Assembly: GCA_031273985.1 (NCBI GenBank) | Contig: JAISQV010000324.1 | Coordinates: 1 to 5,007, forward strand | DNA: 5,007 nt | Origin: Spirochaetaceae bacterium | Lineage (GTDB): Bacteria; Spirochaetota; Spirochaetia; Treponematales; Breznakiellaceae | Direction of reading: 5' to 3' | Part shown: positions 3,601 to 5,007 of the stretch, in pieces | How the letters are laid out: every line of letters begins with the position of its first letter | Position numbering within the stretch: position 1 is the stretch's first letter | The notes under the pieces: generated by a model | Databases searched by the model: none | Told to the model about the DNA's origin: nothing | The model's input: the letters and a program-made list of their open reading frames with translations, nothing else | Position numbers and translations under genes: made by a program

Positions 3601-5007
3601 TTACTGTCTGGACAAAATAGAGGACGCCTCGGTGCACCTGCTGGGCGTTATCAATGACATTCTGGATATGTCGAAGATTGAGGCCAACAAATTCGATCTT
3701 TCCTTTGAGGAATTTGATTTTGAAAAGATGCTCCGCAATGTGGTCAATATTGTAAACTTCCGGGTGGATGAAAAGAAGCAGCACTTCACCGTCCACATTG
3801 ACGGGAATATTCCCCGTTATGTGGTGGGCGATGATCAGAGGCTGGCCCAGGTGATCACCAACCTGGTGGGCAACGCGGTGAAGTTTACGCCGGAGCAGGG
3901 TTCCATAGTCTTAAACGCGGCCCTGGCAGGGGAGGAAGACGGCGTCTGTACCATACAGGTTGAAGTAACCGATGCGGGAATCGGCATTTCGCCGGAACAG
4001 CAGGCCCGGCTTTTTACCTCCTTTGAGCAGGCCGAAAGCAGTACCTCCCGCAAGTTTGGCGGCACCGGGCTGGGGCTTGCCATATCCAAACGCATTGTGG
4101 AGCTCATGGGCGGTACCATATGGGTGGAATCCGAGCTGGGCAAGGGCTCCACCTTCGCCTTTACCATTCAGGCAAAACGCGGGCGGGGAGCGCGGCAGGG
4201 CCGGCGCAGTCTTTTGGGCCCCGGCGTGGACTGGAAAAACATACGGGTTCTTGCGGTGGATGACGATCCGGATATACAGCTCTACTTTAAGGAAATTACC
4301 CGGGGCTTCGAGATACACTGCGATATTGCCGGCGGCGGCGAAGAGGCCGTGGAGCTTATAAACCGGAACGGCTCCTATGATGTCTGCTTTGTCGACTGGA
4401 AGATGCCCGGCATGAACGGGATAGAGCTTGCCCGCAGGATAAAGGCGGACAGCGCGGACAGGTCCGTGGTGATCATGATTTCAGCCACCGAATGGACGGT
4501 AATAGAAGATGAGGCGAAGGAAGCCGGGGTGGACAGATTCCTGCCCAAGCCCCTGTTCCCCTCCGCCATCGCCGATTGCATTAACGAATGCCTGGGGGTG
4601 GGTACCGCTTCCCCGGCGGAAAAAGAGCGGAACGGCGCCGGGGATTCTTTTGAGGGGCGCAGGATACTTCTGGCGGAAGATGTGGAAATAAACCAGGAGA
4701 TTCTGCTGGCCCTTTTGGAGCCAACCCGGCTGGCCATTGACTGCGCGGCAAACGGGGCGGAGGCCCTCAAAATGTTCAGCGAGGCGCCGGAGTCCTACGA
4801 CATGATCTTTATGGACATACAGATGCCGGAGATGGACGGCTACGAAGCGGCGCGGCGTATCCGCGCTCTGGGGACGGCCAGGGCGGAGCGTATCCCCATT
4901 GTCGCCATGACGGCCAATGTGTTCCGTGAGGACATTGAAAAGTGCCTTGCGGCGGGCATGAACGATCATGTGGGCAAGCCCCTGGACCTTGAAGAGGTGC
5001 TGGAGAA
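647..5007 (+). CDS. Tandem solute-binding-domain hybrid sensor histidine kinase, BvgS/EvgS-like (3' end outside window)
   Basis: This is a membrane sensor kinase that phosphorylates itself on histidine and relays phosphate to its own receiver domains. Residues 1-21 form a signal peptide ending LAGAAGC, followed by a Gly-rich stretch. Periplasmic SBP_bac_3 domains span about 62-283 (TATEER motif, Arg130) and 303-528 (SAER motif, Arg379). One membrane helix lies at 539-559, followed by a charged helical linker, then GAF domains at about 585-755 and 770-930. HisKA (945-1010) carries the SHEIRTPMN box with His959. HATPase_c (1061-1176) has the N box (Asn1072, Asn1076), DAGIG (1109-1113), the F box (Phe1123, Phe1126) and GGTGLGL (1138-1144). 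Receiver 1 (1199-1320) has Asp1205-1207, Asp1250, Ser1279 and Lys1301. Receiver 2 (from 1339) has Glu1344, Asp1345, Asp1390, Thr1422 and Lys1444. All catalytic residues are intact. No HAMP or PAS domain is recognised. The gene is cut by the window edge inside or just after receiver 2, so a further HPt domain is possible. Ligand and output are unknown. Confidence 0.93.
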   Translation, partial: MQRKTAVLFLAGILLAGAAGCAGGGGAGGDDYAVYTSYRDIPGVSEAEAAAIEALKARRGAFTYGMNLTAETFYDEDGEIAGFSARFCRWLTDLFGIAFEPAVYDWDALIAGLDSGEIDFSGELTATEERRSVYYMTDPIAERMVKAMRISGSQGLQEIARSRLLRYAFFEGTTTFAQVTAFEANPFDIFFVGDYESAYRMLKSGEIDAFFDEGIAEAAFDSYGDVTAEDFFPLLYSPVSLAARNPELEPVIAVVQKALRSGASRHLNRMYIQGQWDYQRHKLFASLTGEEQQFIRERMEAERPIPVAAEYDNYPVSFYNSREQAWQGVALDVLAEIGAFTGLTFTPANEGPVEWPELMTMLESGEASVISELIHSAEREGRFLWPDTAYQTDYYALLSRSEYRNITINEVLYSRVGLMRDTAFTELFHTWFPNHPDTREYGNTNDAFDALERGDVDLVMATRNLLLSLTNFQEQPGFKVNLIFKHPYESAFGFNIRESVLCSIVSKALRLIDTELISDRWTRRVFDYRGKMAQAQIPWLAGASGLFLCLIALLLVMFLRRRQEGKKLELTVRERTEDLVRQSRFLHTVNEAASLLLASNPDEFEDALRQGMEMMARNVKVDHIYIWKNRVQKGVLHYTKVFGWVDEADPLQGAARELAGRLQEFSYLDSIPEWVQKFQERGYVNGPLSSLSPLERERLAPYGIRSILVIPVFLQDALWGFVSFDDCRQERYFSAEEEGILRSGSLLLVNAMMRNETTLTLREELARQELLASVTLNMTNPESFDANVNYALKSVGEFMHLDTLCFFRDHSDEQALECIFEWVRSDAFQRSLHTRTSYIDEDGAVKPGYRMILENPFAAVDNVAEAEGAAFTSARAMGIRSLFNLPVYVEGKFWGFIALNSMTALHEWSEGEINFLKTLGAILGRFIENDVIRQNLSRSIVEAQAASRAKSDFLANMSHEIRTPMNAIIGMTSIAKTSSELERKDYCLDKIEDASVHLLGVINDILDMSKIEANKFDLSFEEFDFEKMLRNVVNIVNFRVDEKKQHFTVHIDGNIPRYVVGDDQRLAQVITNLVGNAVKFTPEQGSIVLNAALAGEEDGVCTIQVEVTDAGIGISPEQQARLFTSFEQAESSTSRKFGGTGLGLAISKRIVELMGGTIWVESELGKGSTFAFTIQAKRGRGARQGRRSLLGPGVDWKNIRVLAVDDDPDIQLYFKEITRGFEIHCDIAGGGEEAVELINRNGSYDVCFVDWKMPGMNGIELARRIKADSADRSVVIMISATEWTVIEDEAKEAGVDRFLPKPLFPSAIADCINECLGVGTASPAEKERNGAGDSFEGRRILLAEDVEINQEILLALLEPTRLAIDCAANGAEALKMFSEAPESYDMIFMDIQMPEMDGYEAARRIRALGTARAERIPIVAMTANVFREDIEKCLAAGMNDHVGKPLDLEEVLE

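Noticed and set aside
3140..4969. Several minus-strand frames of 65-162 codons and short plus-strand frames inside the kinase
   Set aside because: All are shadows of the kinase frame, which carries intact HisKA, HATPase_c and receiver motifs across the same bases.

Overview
The window is dominated by one very long plus-strand gene. It starts at 647 and is still open at the right edge: 1,453 complete codons are visible with no stop and no frameshift. It encodes a multidomain hybrid sensor histidine kinase. In order it has a signal peptide with a lipoprotein-like cysteine, two periplasmic solute-binding (SBP_bac_3, Venus-flytrap) domains, one transmembrane helix, two GAF domains, a HisKA/HATPase_c kinase core and two receiver domains. 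The layout resembles BvgS/EvgS-type sensors, with two GAF domains where those usually carry PAS. A second gene, divergently oriented on the minus strand, contributes only its first nine codons (28 to 1) and cannot be identified.

The organism is probably a GC-rich gut spirochaete of the Treponema type. This is an inference from the kinase architecture, the relaxed lipobox and the general sequence style. No RNA gene or marker gene is present to confirm it.

Region by region: 1-28 holds the start of the minus-strand gene, with a strong ribosome binding site at 33-39 and a plausible sigma70-like promoter at 74-102. Nothing is recognised in 103-158. From 159 to 559 lies a GC-rich non-coding block packed with about eleven short inverted repeats with mostly 2-5 base loops, a 21-bp degenerate direct repeat and a four-unit 7-bp tandem repeat. 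From 563 to 646 lie a candidate promoter for the kinase, a tiny 11-codon upstream reading frame and a seven-G tract just before the kinase start. From 647 to the end is the kinase.

The likely working model is that a small periplasmic ligand, possibly an amino acid or similar compound, binds the tandem Venus-flytrap domains. This would control autophosphorylation of His959, and phosphate would pass to Asp1250 and/or Asp1390 of the receivers. Any HPt domain or output partner lies outside the window. The hairpin block in the divergent intergenic region is the least explained part of the sequence. Several long reading frames antisense to the kinase or across the hairpin block are judged to be chance frames.
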